Assembly (NCBI RefSeq): GCF_014042355.1
Contig: NZ_JACEZU010000001.1
Span: 310,001 to 374,000, forward strand
DNA length: 64,000 bases
Source: Rugamonas apoptosis
GTDB taxonomy: Bacteria; Pseudomonadota; Gammaproteobacteria; Burkholderiales; Burkholderiaceae_D
Direction: 5' to 3'
The notes below the pieces were generated by a model. It was not told the DNA's origin. It saw only the letters and a list, made by a program, of their open reading frames with translations, and did not search any database. Shown here piece by piece: positions 53,417 to 61,307 of this stretch (position 1 is its first letter; the number at the start of each line of letters is the position of its first letter). The translations under genes were made by a program, and so were the position numbers.

Positions 53417-53915
53417 GACAGACTCCCAAAAGTGATTGACATACCTACCCCTGGCGCAGGATATACATGACATAAAGAAACTTTCGTTTCCATCTATCAT
53501 TACCGTGCCATTGCGTTCACTATAGGGTCCGTAGCACTTTGAGAGTTGACTTGGTGCAAGCTTTCCATGTGGAATTATTTGCATGTTGTGCGGAAAATTT
53601 CAGCAGCATGCACACGCGGAAGCTGGCTTATGTCAAACTGCTCGAGTTTTCCCGCGAGTACGCTGGCACAGGCGACGGCCGGCCGCGGTGTCGGGAAAAA
53701 GATGCATGGAATCGTGAGAAATGTTTTTTTTCGCACACATGAATTGCCTAGATTGCAAAAAGCTATTATCCTGCTTAGCTGTTCTTTGGAAAGGCCCCGT
53801 GCAATCGTTTCACAGTGCGCCTGACTATCAAAAAACACACCGCGCTGAAGCTTGATAGACGTGAACGAAATGTGGCGAGACACAATAGTTGTGTGACAAT
53901 TTTCCAGAGACGAAC
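53417..53915. other. Divergent intergenic region between flp and the diguanylate cyclase gene
   Basis: About 500 bases that are richer in A/T than the flanking genes. No frame has a credible start and no clear sigma-70 or sigma-54 promoter could be fixed on either strand, although both divergent genes must be transcribed from here. Short frames across it are unlikely to be coding. Confidence 0.6.
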
Positions 53916-54959
53916 ATGGATTCCCTACTGAAACACATGGTGGACATGACCGGCCACCGCGATCACACGATGCTCGACATCTCCGTGATCTCGGCGGTGC
54001 AGGAACTCGCCCATGCCACTCAGACCCGGGTCTTGTCGCTGGCGCAAGTGCGCGGCCAGCTGTTCGTGCGTCCGCGCGCCATCATCACGGCCGGCTTGCC
54101 CGCCAAGATGGTGGACAATCCCGACCCCGGCAGCCCCGGTGAACCGATCAGCAGCTTCCCCGCGCTGGCGGCCTGCATCGCGCGCCACGAAGCGAGCGCC
54201 GACGAGGCCAACGCGGCCGGCGAACACACGCTGTGGCTGCCCATCTGGCTGGGCGACAAGGCCGACACCTGCCTGGAAATCGTCAATCCCACGCCCTACA
54301 CCAGCGACACCATCCACGTGATCGGCGGCATCGTCAGCGTCTACCGCAATTTCCAGAACCTGCTCGACTACAGCGAACGCGATTCGCTGACGGGCTTGCT
54401 CAACCGCAAAACTTTCGACGACCAGCTCGCCAAGATGCTGGCCGCCAGCCCGGAACCGGATGCACTGACCCTGCCCGGCGAGCCGGAGCGGCGCCACCAC
54501 CAGGACCAGGACAAGCAGTGGCTGGCCGTGGTCGACGTCGACCATTTCAAGCATGTCAACGACCGCTTCGGCCACTTGTATGGCGATGAAGTGCTGATCC
54601 TGATCGCCAACCTGATGACGTCCTCGTTCCGGGCCCAGGACCGGGTGTTCCGTTTCGGCGGCGAAGAATTCGTCGTGCTGCTGCGCTCGACGACGCTCGA
54701 CAATGTCAAGAAGATCATCGACCGCTTCCGCGTCAACGTGGAATCACACGAATTCCCGCAAGTGGGCCGGGTCACCGTCAGCGTCGGCTTCGTCAGCATC
54801 AGCGCGGTGGAAGCGCCTGTCATCATCCTGGGCAAGGCCGACCAGGCCCTGTACTACGCCAAGAGCCACGGCCGCAACCTGGCCTGCCACTACGACGAAC
54901 TGGTCGAAGGCGGCTTGCTGCAAACCATAGAATCGAACGATACGGCCGAATTCTTCTGA
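53916..54959 (+). CDS. Diguanylate cyclase (GGDEF domain)
   Basis: A 347-residue soluble protein. An uncharacterised N-terminal sensor-like region (about 1-155) is followed by a GGDEF domain with the active site FGGEEF and the product-inhibition I-site R-x-x-D (RAQD) five residues before it, so feedback inhibition by c-di-GMP is expected. The DVDHFKHVNDRFGHLYGDEVL segment is complete. It is divergent from flp. An in-frame TTG upstream is less likely to be the start. Confidence 0.93.
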   Translation: MDSLLKHMVDMTGHRDHTMLDISVISAVQELAHATQTRVLSLAQVRGQLFVRPRAIITAGLPAKMVDNPDPGSPGEPISSFPALAACIARHEASADEANAAGEHTLWLPIWLGDKADTCLEIVNPTPYTSDTIHVIGGIVSVYRNFQNLLDYSERDSLTGLLNRKTFDDQLAKMLAASPEPDALTLPGEPERRHHQDQDKQWLAVVDVDHFKHVNDRFGHLYGDEVLILIANLMTSSFRAQDRVFRFGGEEFVVLLRSTTLDNVKKIIDRFRVNVESHEFPQVGRVTVSVGFVSISAVEAPVIILGKADQALYYAKSHGRNLACHYDELVEGGLLQTIESNDTAEFF

Positions 54960-54977
54960 CGCCGGGGCGCGTCAGCG

Positions 54978-56198
54978 TCAGGCCAGCGTGAGAAAGCGCA
55001 TGGGGTCGACTTTCCACTTGGACGGCGATTCGTGGCCGACGATCTTGTCGCCGCCACCAAAGCCCAGTCCGCGCGACAAGTCGAGGGTTTCCGGCTTGAT
55101 GTAGAGATTTTGCTTGGTATTGAAGAATACATTGACCTTGGGCGCCAGCAGATTGGTCTCGTGCGGTTCGATCACCACCCCCAGCCGGCCCGATTCCAGC
55201 AGCACCATGGTGCCGACCGGATATATCCCCACGCAACGCATGAATTCCTGCGCATAGGTGGGATTGAAGTGGAATTTGCTCCACTCATAAATCTTGCGCA
55301 AGGCCGCGGCCGCCGACATGCCCTTGTGATAGCAACGATCGGCCGTGATCGCATCATAAACGTCGACAATCGCGGCCATCTGCGCCAATTCGCTGATCCC
55401 GTCGCCGGCCTGCTTGTCGGGGTAACCGCTGCCGTCACGGCGTTCGTGGTGGTGCAGCGTGATGTCGAGCGGAATCGGTCCCACTTCCGGCGACTGCAGC
55501 AGGATGTCGTAACCATCCTTGGGATGGCGCTTGATGATGGCGAATTCCTCGTCCGTCAGCGGACCCGGCTTGTTCAGGATGGCGTCCGGCACCAGCGCCT
55601 TGCCCGTGTCGTGCAGCAAACCGCCCAGGCCGGCCTGGTGGGTGAGTTCCGCATCCATGCCGCGCGAGCGGCAAAACGCCACCAGCAGCGCGCACACGCT
55701 CACGGAGTGGAGGAAAGTGTAATCGTCCTTGGTCTTGATGCGCAGCAAACCGACCAGCGCGCCCGGATTGCGCAGGATCGATTCCGTGATGTTCTGCACC
55801 ACCGGCTGCACCTGGTCCAGCTCGATCGCCTTGCCCAGCCGGGCATCGCGCATCACGGTGCGCACCAGGGTCGACGCCTGATGCCGGATCTGGGTCGCGC
55901 GCGCCATTTCCTCGCCCAGCGATACCCGCGTCACCACCACCGGCTTGGCCGCCAGTTCCACCAGCTCGCGTTCCGTTTCCGCCTGCGCCTCGGCCAGCGT
56001 GGGCGCGTTGACCACGTCCAGTCCCTTGTCACTGTCGATCACGACGTCGTGGATACCGGACTGGATGATCTTGCGGATCTCGTCTTCGCTGCTGATCAGG
56101 AAACGGTTGCGGATGAACGGATGGGTCATCCAGTCGCAACTGAGATCATGGATGTACATGCCCACTTTCAGCTGTGAGGAATCGACTTTCTTAAACAT
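54978..56198 (-). CDS. HD-GYP c-di-GMP phosphodiesterase
   Basis: A 406-residue protein. The N-terminal domain (about 1-135, DUF3391 type) begins FKKVDSSQLKVGMYIHDLSCDWMTHPF. The HD-GYP domain follows with HDTGK (about residue 195) and HHERRDGSGYP (about residue 250). It hydrolyses c-di-GMP, often to GMP. It converges on the diguanylate cyclase gene with 18 bases between stops. Confidence 0.95.
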   Translation of the reverse strand: MFKKVDSSQLKVGMYIHDLSCDWMTHPFIRNRFLISSEDEIRKIIQSGIHDVVIDSDKGLDVVNAPTLAEAQAETERELVELAAKPVVVTRVSLGEEMARATQIRHQASTLVRTVMRDARLGKAIELDQVQPVVQNITESILRNPGALVGLLRIKTKDDYTFLHSVSVCALLVAFCRSRGMDAELTHQAGLGGLLHDTGKALVPDAILNKPGPLTDEEFAIIKRHPKDGYDILLQSPEVGPIPLDITLHHHERRDGSGYPDKQAGDGISELAQMAAIVDVYDAITADRCYHKGMSAAAALRKIYEWSKFHFNPTYAQEFMRCVGIYPVGTMVLLESGRLGVVIEPHETNLLAPKVNVFFNTKQNLYIKPETLDLSRGLGFGGGDKIVGHESPSKWKVDPMRFLTLA

Positions 56199-56346
56199 AC
56201 AAAACGCTCACGAAGATAGCTGGAAGGGCAAGAAGAGTTAGAATGAGTATAACAAATAGTTTCTGTCCAGGACTATCATTTGCCTTTCCGGCAGTTTTTG
56301 CCACCGGTTTTTTACACAACCTACAACACTTGCGCCCGTAAGTTCC

Positions 56347-57282
56347 ATGGAATTGCGCCAACTCCGCTATTTTGTCGCCATCGTCGACCACGGCTCGCTG
56401 TCGCGCGCCGCGCTGGTGCTGCACGTGGCGCAACCGGCCCTGACCCAGCAACTGCGCCAGCTGGAGCAGGAACTGGAGGCGCAGTTGCTGCACCGCACGG
56501 CCCAGGGCGTGCTCAGCACGGATGCGGGCAAGGTGTTCTACCAACATGCGCAAGCGATCCTCAAGCAAGTGGCCGACGCCAAGTCGGCCGTGACGCAATC
56601 GGCCACGCGCCCGTCCGGCAGCGTCACCCTGGGGCTGCCACACAGCATCTCGGGCGCGCTGGCGCTGCCGCTGCTGATGGCCGCTCGTAGACATTATCCA
56701 GAAATAACGCTGCAACTGACGGAGGAATTGACGGGCAACTTGAGCGAACAGCTCAAATCGGGCCGGGTCAACCTGGCCGTGCTGTTCGACGATGGCCAAT
56801 TGACGCCGTTCGCCTGCACCGCGCTGGCGGAAGAGGAACTGCGCTTCATTTGCCGGGCCGACGCCGCCTGCGCGCCGGACGGCGCCGCCATCACGCTGGC
56901 GCAGGCGCTGGCCGCGCCGTTGATCTTGCCCGGGCTGCAACATGGCGTGCGGCCGCGGATCGAAACCGTGGCCCGCACGGCGGGCCTGACGCCGGGTGAC
57001 GTCATCGAGATCAACTCGATCGCTATTTTAAAATCCGCTATCCTGGCCGACATGGGCGCCACCATCCTGCCCGTGGCGCCCGTGCTGGACGAACTGGAAC
57101 GGGGCACCATGCGCAGCTACCGCATCCACCACCCCGCCATCTCGCGCACGGTGGTGTTGTGCGCATCAAAAAACATACCGCTCACCAACGCGGCGGCGGC
57201 CGTCAGCCGGCTGGCCGTGCAAGTGGCGGCCGAGCTGTGCGCCAGCGGCACCTGGCTGGGCGCCCGCCCGCTGTCCCAGTAA
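56347..57282 (+). CDS. LysR-family transcriptional regulator (Nac/CynR-like)
   Basis: A 311-residue regulator with an N-terminal winged helix (MELRQLRYFVAIVDHGSLSRAA, then LTQQLRQLEQEL) and a periplasmic-binding-type inducer domain. The N-terminal variant with V-x-x-P-A-L-T-Q is the Nac-like group. It lies between the HD-GYP gene and the ferredoxin oxidoreductase gene and may control the latter, but the operator described below fits another family. A weak hairpin with six T follows at 57292-57320. Confidence 0.9.
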   Translation: MELRQLRYFVAIVDHGSLSRAALVLHVAQPALTQQLRQLEQELEAQLLHRTAQGVLSTDAGKVFYQHAQAILKQVADAKSAVTQSATRPSGSVTLGLPHSISGALALPLLMAARRHYPEITLQLTEELTGNLSEQLKSGRVNLAVLFDDGQLTPFACTALAEEELRFICRADAACAPDGAAITLAQALAAPLILPGLQHGVRPRIETVARTAGLTPGDVIEINSIAILKSAILADMGATILPVAPVLDELERGTMRSYRIHHPAISRTVVLCASKNIPLTNAAAAVSRLAVQVAAELCASGTWLGARPLSQ

Positions 57283-57345
57283 GGCAGGAGACCGACACCC
57301 CGGGTCGGCCATCATTTTTTCTTATACCCCCATCCAGAAACGCTA

Positions 57346-57362
57346 TTTCCGTTAACGTCAAC
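57346..57362 (+). promoter_or_regulatory. Operator-like GTTAACGT site before the ferredoxin oxidoreductase gene
   Basis: TTTCCGTTAACGTCAAC contains the same GTTAACGT core, with flanking GAC/CGTC elements, as the site before icmF. It lies 147 bases before the start of the enzyme gene. Confidence 0.5.
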
Positions 57363-57509
57363 TAAGCCCTACACTGGGCGCGAAGCGAATTTTCAAACCT
57401 GAAATAGCCGCTTCGCCGCCATAACAGGCGGCCAATGGCCCGACCATGGTGCGCCTACCCGGCGTTCCCACAGACCGGGCACGATCTGATACCACGGAGA
57501 CAACACACC

Positions 57510-60500
57510 ATGCCTGATACCACGGCCACCGGCCCTGCCACGTCCACCGGCGTCGCAGCGACCGCCACCGACCGCCTCACCAGCGTCACCCTCGACGACA
57601 AATACACGGCCACCCAAGGCGATATCTTCCTGTCCGGCATCCAGGCCCTCGTGCGCCTGCCCATGATGCAGCGCCTGCGCGACCAGGCCGCCGGCCTGAA
57701 CACGGCCGGTTTCATTTCCGGCTACCGCGGCTCGCCGCTGGGCGGCCTCGATGAAAACCTGTGGAAGGCGCAACCGCACCTGGCCGGCCACCACGTTCAG
57801 TTCGTGCCCGGCGTCAACGAGGACCTGGCCGCGACAGCCGTGTGGGGCTCGCAGCAGGTGGACCTGATCGGTGAAGCCAAGTACGACGGCGTGTTCGCCA
57901 TGTGGTACGGCAAGGGCCCCGGCGTGGACCGCTGCGGCGACGTCTTCAAGCACATGAACCATGCCGGCACGGCCAAGCACGGCGGCGTGCTGCTGGTGGC
58001 CGGCGACGACCATGGCGCCTATTCGTCCACCCTGCCGCACCAGTCCGACCACCTGTTCTCCGCTTCCATGATCCCCGTGCTGTACCCATGCAACGTGCAG
58101 GAATACCTGGACCTGGGCTTGCACGGCTGGGCCATGTCGCGCTTCTCCGGCTGCACCGTCGCGTTCAAGGCGCTGGCCGACACGGTGGAATCGTCGGCCT
58201 CGGTGGACGCCGACCCGTTCCGCGTCGAATGCAAGATCCCGCAAGACTTCCAGATGCCCGAAGGCGGCCTGAACGCGCGCCTGTCCAGCATTCCGCTGGG
58301 CCAGCAAGCGCGCAACCAGGAAGCGCTGATGCAGGATTACAAGATCTATGCGGCGCTGGCCTACGCCCGCGAGAACAAGCTCAACCACACCACCATCACC
58401 AGCCCGGACGCCAAGCTGGGCATCATCGCCTCCGGCAAGTCCTACCTGGACGTGCTGGAAGCGTTGCAGGACCTGGGCATCGACGAGGACATGGCGGCCA
58501 AGGTCGGCCTGCGCCTGTTCAAGGTGGCCATGCCGTGGCCGCTGGAGCCGGACAGCGTGCGCGAATTCGCGCAAGGCCTGGACGAGATCCTGGTGGTGGA
58601 GGAAAAACGCCAGATCGTCGAATACCAGCTCAAGGAACAGCTGTACAACTGGCGCGACGACGTGCGCCCGCGCGTGATCGGCAAGTTCGATGAAAAGGGC
58701 GAATGGGTGGCCCCGCGCGGCGAATGGCTGCTGACCTCCAAGGCCGACTTCTCCGTGTCGCAAGTGGCGCGCGTGATCGCCAGCCGGGTGTCGCGCCTGA
58801 TCTCGGACCCCGTCACCTGCGACCACATCAAGGCCCGCCTGGCCTTCCTGGACGCCAAGGACGCCGTCCTCAAGAAAGCCATCCACACCCCGTTCCGCCC
58901 CGCCTTCTACTGCTCCGGCTGCCCCCACAACACCTCGACCAAGGTGCCCGACGGCAGCCTGGCGCTGGCCGGCATCGGCTGCCACGTGATGGCCACCTCG
59001 ATCTACCCCGAGCACAACAAACTGACCACCCACATGGGCGGCGAAGGCGCGCCGTGGATCGGCCAGGCCGCGTTCTCCAAGCTGCCGCACGTATTCCAGA
59101 ACCTGGGCGACGGCACCTATTTCCACTCCGGCTACCTGGCCATCCGCGCGGCCGTGGCGGCCAAGGTCAACATGACCTACAAGATCCTGTACAACGACGC
59201 CGTGGCCATGACGGGCGGCCAGCCGGTGGACGGCATCACGTCCGTGCCCATGATCGCCCAGCAGATGGCCGCGGAGGGGGTAAAGCGAATAGCGCTGGTG
59301 ACGGAAGACCTGAGCCGCTACACGGACCGCTCGGCCCTGCCCACCATCGTCAGCCTGCACGACCGCAAGGAGATGGACGCCGTGCAGCGCGAACTGCGTG
59401 AACTGCAAGGCGTGTCGGTGCTGATCTATGACCAGACCTGCGCGGCCGAGAAGCGCCGCCGCCGCAAGAAGGGCGAGTTCCCCGACCCCGCCAAGCGCAT
59501 GGTGATCAACGAAGCCGTGTGCGAAGGCTGCGGCGACTGCGGCATCCAGTCCAACTGCACCTCCATCCTGCCCAAGGAAACGGAATTCGGCCGCAAGCGC
59601 ACCATCGACCAGTCGTCCTGCAACAAGGACTACTCGTGCGTGAAGGGCTTCTGCCCCAGCTTCGTGACGGTGGAAGGCGGCACGCTGAAGAAAACCAGGA
59701 CCGGCGTCAGCAAGGATGCGGCGGACGACGGCTTCGGCCCGCTGCCCGTGCCCGCCCTGCCCGACTGCGAGCAACCGTACAACATCCTCATCAACGGCAT
59801 CGGCGGCACCGGCGTGATCACCGTGGGCGCGCTGATGGGCATGGCCGCCCACCTGGAAGGCAAGGGCGCGTCGGTGCTGGACATGACGGGCATGTCGCAG
59901 AAAAACGGCTCCGTCACTTCGCATGTGAAGATCGCCCGCACCCCGGCCCACCTGCGCGCCCAGCGCATCGCCACCGGCGAGGCGGACCTGGTCCTCGGTT
60001 GCGACATGCTGACGGCCGGCGCCGCCGACGCCGTCTCCAAGATGCGTCCGGGCCGCACCATGGCCGTCATCAACCTGCACGAGCAGCCGCCCGGCACCTT
60101 CGCCCAGAACGCCGACTGGCAATATCCGGTGGACGAAGTGCGCGCGCTGATCAGCGAATCCGTGGGCGCCGAGCAGTACCACAGCGCCGATTTCATCAAC
60201 GCCACCAAGCTGGCCACGGCGCTGATGGGCGACTCGATCGCCGCCAACCTGTTCATGCTCGGTTACGCGTGGCAGAAAGGCCGCGTGCCGCTGAATGAGG
60301 CATCGCTGCTGCGCGCCATCGAATTGAATGGTGTCGGCATCGCCGCCAACCAGCGCAGCTTCCTGTGGGGCCGGCGCGCCGCCGTCGACTTCAAACGCGT
60401 GGAAAAAGTCGCCACGCCGACCCAGGCCGTGGTGGTGCAAATGCCGCAAAGCCTGGAAACGGTCATCAAGCGCCGCGTCCAGTTCCTCACCGACTACCAG

Positions 60501-61094
60501 GACGCGGCCTACGCAGCCGGTTACGAGGAGCTGGTGGCGCAGGTGCGCGCCAGGGAAACGGCGCTCGGCCTGGGCAACAAGCTGGCCACGGCCGTGGCCA
60601 AGTCCTATTTCAAGCTGATGTCGTACAAGGATGAATACGAAGTGGCGCGCCTGTACACGGACGGCCGCTTCGTCGAGCAGCTCCAGCAGCAGTTCGAAGG
60701 CGACTTCACGCTCAAGTTCAACCTGGCGCCGCCGCTGCTGGCGAAAAAGGATGCCAAGGGCCACCTGGTGAAGGCGCAATTCGGTTCCTGGATGTGGCGC
60801 GCATTCCAGCTGCTGGCCAAGGCCAAGGGCCTGCGCGGCGGCATGTTCGATATCTTCGGCTACACGGAAGAGCGTAAGATGGAGCGTGCCCTGATCGCGG
60901 AATACCGTGACATGACGGCCGCCATCCTGGCCAGGCTGACGGCCGAGAATTACGAGACGGCCGTGGCGCTGGCCGCGCTGCCGGAGAAAGTGCGCGGCTT
61001 CGGCCATGTGAAGGAAAAAGCCGTGGCCCTGTTCCACGCCGAGAAGGCGCGCCTGATGGGCGTGCTCGACGGCGGCCACCAGCACGCGGCCTGA
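57510..61094 (+). CDS. Indolepyruvate ferredoxin oxidoreductase-family protein (fused subunits)
   Basis: A 1194-residue fused 2-oxoacid:ferredoxin oxidoreductase. The N-terminal half holds the pyrimidine and TPP domains (EGAPWIGQ, then GDGTYFHSG ... YNDAVAMTGG), a 4Fe-4S cluster region follows (CEGCGDCGIQSNC, about residue 670), and the gamma-type domain follows (INGIGGTGVITVGAL, about residue 760). It oxidises aryl or branched-chain 2-oxoacids to acyl-CoA. The start at 57510 has GGAG upstream. A longer frame would add an atypical N-terminus. Confidence 0.92.
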   Translation: MPDTTATGPATSTGVAATATDRLTSVTLDDKYTATQGDIFLSGIQALVRLPMMQRLRDQAAGLNTAGFISGYRGSPLGGLDENLWKAQPHLAGHHVQFVPGVNEDLAATAVWGSQQVDLIGEAKYDGVFAMWYGKGPGVDRCGDVFKHMNHAGTAKHGGVLLVAGDDHGAYSSTLPHQSDHLFSASMIPVLYPCNVQEYLDLGLHGWAMSRFSGCTVAFKALADTVESSASVDADPFRVECKIPQDFQMPEGGLNARLSSIPLGQQARNQEALMQDYKIYAALAYARENKLNHTTITSPDAKLGIIASGKSYLDVLEALQDLGIDEDMAAKVGLRLFKVAMPWPLEPDSVREFAQGLDEILVVEEKRQIVEYQLKEQLYNWRDDVRPRVIGKFDEKGEWVAPRGEWLLTSKADFSVSQVARVIASRVSRLISDPVTCDHIKARLAFLDAKDAVLKKAIHTPFRPAFYCSGCPHNTSTKVPDGSLALAGIGCHVMATSIYPEHNKLTTHMGGEGAPWIGQAAFSKLPHVFQNLGDGTYFHSGYLAIRAAVAAKVNMTYKILYNDAVAMTGGQPVDGITSVPMIAQQMAAEGVKRIALVTEDLSRYTDRSALPTIVSLHDRKEMDAVQRELRELQGVSVLIYDQTCAAEKRRRRKKGEFPDPAKRMVINEAVCEGCGDCGIQSNCTSILPKETEFGRKRTIDQSSCNKDYSCVKGFCPSFVTVEGGTLKKTRTGVSKDAADDGFGPLPVPALPDCEQPYNILINGIGGTGVITVGALMGMAAHLEGKGASVLDMTGMSQKNGSVTSHVKIARTPAHLRAQRIATGEADLVLGCDMLTAGAADAVSKMRPGRTMAVINLHEQPPGTFAQNADWQYPVDEVRALISESVGAEQYHSADFINATKLATALMGDSIAANLFMLGYAWQKGRVPLNEASLLRAIELNGVGIAANQRSFLWGRRAAVDFKRVEKVATPTQAVVVQMPQSLETVIKRRVQFLTDYQDAAYAAGYEELVAQVRARETALGLGNKLATAVAKSYFKLMSYKDEYEVARLYTDGRFVEQLQQQFEGDFTLKFNLAPPLLAKKDAKGHLVKAQFGSWMWRAFQLLAKAKGLRGGMFDIFGYTEERKMERALIAEYRDMTAAILARLTAENYETAVALAALPEKVRGFGHVKEKAVALFHAEKARLMGVLDGGHQHAA

Positions 61095-61102
61095 CCTCAC
61101 CG

Positions 61103-61157
61103 GGCGGGCCGGCCCCTGCCCCAGGCAATCTTGCCCGGGAATTAAGGCCGGCCCGCC
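61103..61157 (+). terminator. Large nested hairpin after the oxidoreductase gene
   Basis: A 12-bp stem (GGCGGGCCGGCC with its complement) encloses a smaller hairpin GGCAA/TTGCC. No T tract follows, so it may need Rho. It separates the gene from icmF. Confidence 0.5.
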
Positions 61158-61227
61158 GCCACCAGACAACACCCCGGCCGGGGCGTGGCTGGCGTCATAC
61201 AAGCCAACGGCAAGCCAGCGAATTCGC

Positions 61228-61259
61228 TTGACTTGACGTTAACGTAAACGTCATATAAT
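61228..61259 (+). promoter_or_regulatory. Promoter with MerR-style operator before icmF
   Basis: TTGACT (61228-61233) and TATAAT (61254-61259) are 20 bases apart, with the inverted repeat GACGTT-AACGTA-AACGTC between them. A palindrome inside a long spacer is how MerR-family activators work, and LiuR, the MerR-type regulator of branched-chain catabolism, recognises TTAACGT-rich sequences. Transcription start would be about 40 bases before the icmF ATG. Confidence 0.6.
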
Positions 61260-61307
61260 TTGAGCACCGCCAGACCACGCCTCGCGCCCAGAACTACAAG
61301 GACACCC

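Noticed and set aside
57393..61202. Open frame of 1269 codons on the minus strand
   Set aside because: It is antisense to the clear ferredoxin oxidoreductase gene, which has conserved motifs throughout.
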